DNA of 64,000 nucleotides, taken from positions 1,302,001-1,366,000 of the forward strand of contig NZ_CANDNZ010000001.1 of the NCBI RefSeq assembly GCF_947387555.1, in the 5' to 3' direction. Positions 62,457-64,000 of this stretch are shown here, piece by piece (position 1 is the first letter of the stretch; every line of letters begins with the position of its first letter). The stretch comes from Thalassomonas sp. RHCl1. Its GTDB lineage: Bacteria > Pseudomonadota > Gammaproteobacteria > Enterobacterales > Alteromonadaceae. The position numbers and the translations under genes are program-made. The notes under the pieces were generated by a model. It was given only the letters and a program-made list of their open reading frames with translations, was not told the DNA's origin and did no database searches.

Positions 62457-62483
62457 AAAGCCAGTTTCGACTGGCTTTTTTTA
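62457..62483 (+). terminator. Intrinsic terminator of grpE with TTCG tetraloop
   Basis: AAAGCCAGT - TTCG - ACTGGCTTT followed by T residues; a stable UUCG-type loop. Confidence 0.92.
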
Positions 62484-62677
62484 TGCTCGCTACTTTTCTT
62501 TTGCTTTTTCTTCGGCTTTTTCTTTGGTATTGGCACAGAAGCCAACCAAAGCAGGATGGTGTTGTTAACAAGCTTCACTTCAGCTATGAACTTAATACCT
62601 CGATTTAGTTTTGAACAACTAATATTAAAAGAGTGCAGGGCAATGGATTGGGCCGTATCGTGATTTTGGACATTCAA

Positions 62678-63547
62678 ATGGCAAATTTCAACGTAAATAA
62701 GGCTGAAAGTGGTGTCCTTCGCCGCTGTTGGAAATCTTCAACCGTTTTTGTGTATTGCAACGCTTTATTCTTGCTCTTGCTGTTATTCCCTATGACTTGC
62801 CAGGCGGAAAAAATCATCCCGGTTTGGAGTTATCATCAGTCACCTCCCTTTATTACCGGCGAAGGGCAGGGGCTTACCTATGACTTTGTTGAGCTATTGA
62901 ATAGGCAGTTATCGGGAAAGTACCGGCTGGAGCTCACCCTTATGCCCCGTAACCGGCTGGATATGTATTTAGCTTCAAGGAAACAAGGAGCCGTGTTGTT
63001 TGTTAATGCGAAATGGATGGATGACAGAGCACAGACTAAGTATTTCTGGGGGCCTGAGATTATGGCCGACAGCAATGCTATTATTTCACCCAGAAAGCAT
63101 CCGATAGTGTATGACGGCACGGCAAAATCCCTTCGAGGTTTGGTCTTTGCCGGTGTCCGGGGGCATTATTATGTTGGTTTGGAAGCGGATATGCGTGAAA
63201 ATCGTATACACCGCATTGATACCAAGTCAGAAGCTGCCAGCATTAAAAGTATGCTGGCCGGGCGGGTAGATGTAACTTCCATGCCAGCTTCAACCTTAAA
63301 GTATTTTATGAAATCTATGTCATTAGCAGGCCAGATATATACCTCACCAAGGCCCCTGATGCCATATAGTCGCCATATCATGCTGACAAAATCTTTGCTG
63401 GTTGAACACAAACTGCTGCAAAAGCAGGTTTTGGCTTTGAAGAGCAATCCTGACTGGAAAGCGATTTTAATTAAATATGGCCTTTTAGCGGATCCAAATA
63501 AAAATTGGCATGGGGAAATACAGCCGGGAATTTTTGACTGTTGGTGA
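62678..63547 (+). CDS. Periplasmic substrate-binding-like protein (SBP family 3)
   Basis: A 289-residue protein. ATG 62678 is preferred to GTG 62633 though its ribosome site (GGAC) is weak. The N-terminal region is long before the hydrophobic signal (VYCNALFLLLLLFPMTCQA). The mature part is the family-3 solute-binding fold: IIPVWSYHQSPPFITGEGQGLTYDFVELLNRQL, RLDMYLASRKQGAVLFV, SLRGLVFAGVRGHYYVGLE and MLAGRVDVTSMPAS. No ABC transporter is nearby, so it may be a sensor or orphan. It lies between grpE and dnaK, splitting a pair that is usually adjacent. Confidence 0.78.
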   Translation: MANFNVNKAESGVLRRCWKSSTVFVYCNALFLLLLLFPMTCQAEKIIPVWSYHQSPPFITGEGQGLTYDFVELLNRQLSGKYRLELTLMPRNRLDMYLASRKQGAVLFVNAKWMDDRAQTKYFWGPEIMADSNAIISPRKHPIVYDGTAKSLRGLVFAGVRGHYYVGLEADMRENRIHRIDTKSEAASIKSMLAGRVDVTSMPASTLKYFMKSMSLAGQIYTSPRPLMPYSRHIMLTKSLLVEHKLLQKQVLALKSNPDWKAILIKYGLLADPNKNWHGEIQPGIFDCW

Positions 63548-63632
63548 TGTATCTGTTTGAAAAATAAGGTTTGTTTGTTTTTCTTTATTCCACAGTAAAT
63601 ATATGGGCATAACTTTTTGCAAAAACTTGTGA

Positions 63633-64000
<368 letters not shown>

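Noticed and set aside
62399-62677. Lys-rich frame on the minus strand after grpE
   Set aside because: Low-complexity (KKKPKKKQKK) over the grpE terminator region, no ribosome site.

Overview
The window looks like chromosome of a marine gammaproteobacterium of the Alteromonadales, most likely Colwelliaceae (a Thalassomonas-like organism). This rests on the core-gene order ssrA-smpB-ratA-rnfH and bamE-recN-nadK-grpE-dnaK, the tmRNA tag ANDETFALAA, two PEP-CTERM proteins, a secreted chitinase and many secreted or lipoprotein enzymes. It is an inference from gene content; no rRNA is present to test it.

Positions 2-17741 hold the distal part of a contractile injection system of the extracellular (eCIS, tailocin-like) type: hub, spike, gp25-like wedge, two J-type baseplate proteins, a tail-protein-I-like subunit and a large DUF6519-type protein with Cys repeats. 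Three probable cargo proteins follow (two with a DUF4157 HExxH domain), interrupted by a PEP-CTERM gene on the other strand, then two small proteins of unknown role. Tube, sheath and ATPase genes would lie upstream, outside the window.

Positions 17774-29810 carry a glutamate dehydrogenase, a GH19 chitinase behind a strong promoter with a palindromic operator, an amidohydrolase-like lipoprotein, and a signalling module (TorT-like binding protein, CHASE hybrid histidine kinase, REC-GGDEF diguanylate cyclase). A repeat protein and a heme-binding (nitrobindin-like) protein sit divergently after it. Positions 29967-35586 are a photolyase / SDR / DUF523-DUF1722 operon facing a MerR regulator across an array of six TGTACA-like half-sites. 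Beyond it are the scar of a deleted epimerase gene, a lipocalin, and an EndA-like nuclease with an 8-bp duplication frameshift.

Positions 36111-50418 are mostly accessory: a secreted serine protease, membrane proteins, a second PEP-CTERM protein, a type III-type chaperone with its candidate effector, a SymE-like toxin, a class 3 lipase behind three tandem copies of a candidate immunity gene, and an AT-rich stretch with a zinc-ribbon/membrane-protein pair. From 50495 on the window is mainly housekeeping: tmRNA, smpB, ratA, rnfH, marC, then a membrane-bound winged-helix regulator converging on a SUMF1-fold protein, a dioxygenase-like protein, bamE, recN (SOS box inside a terminator hairpin), nadK, grpE and the start of dnaK, the last two with sigma-32-type promoters.

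No tRNA or rRNA gene, CRISPR array, integrase or complete insertion sequence was seen.
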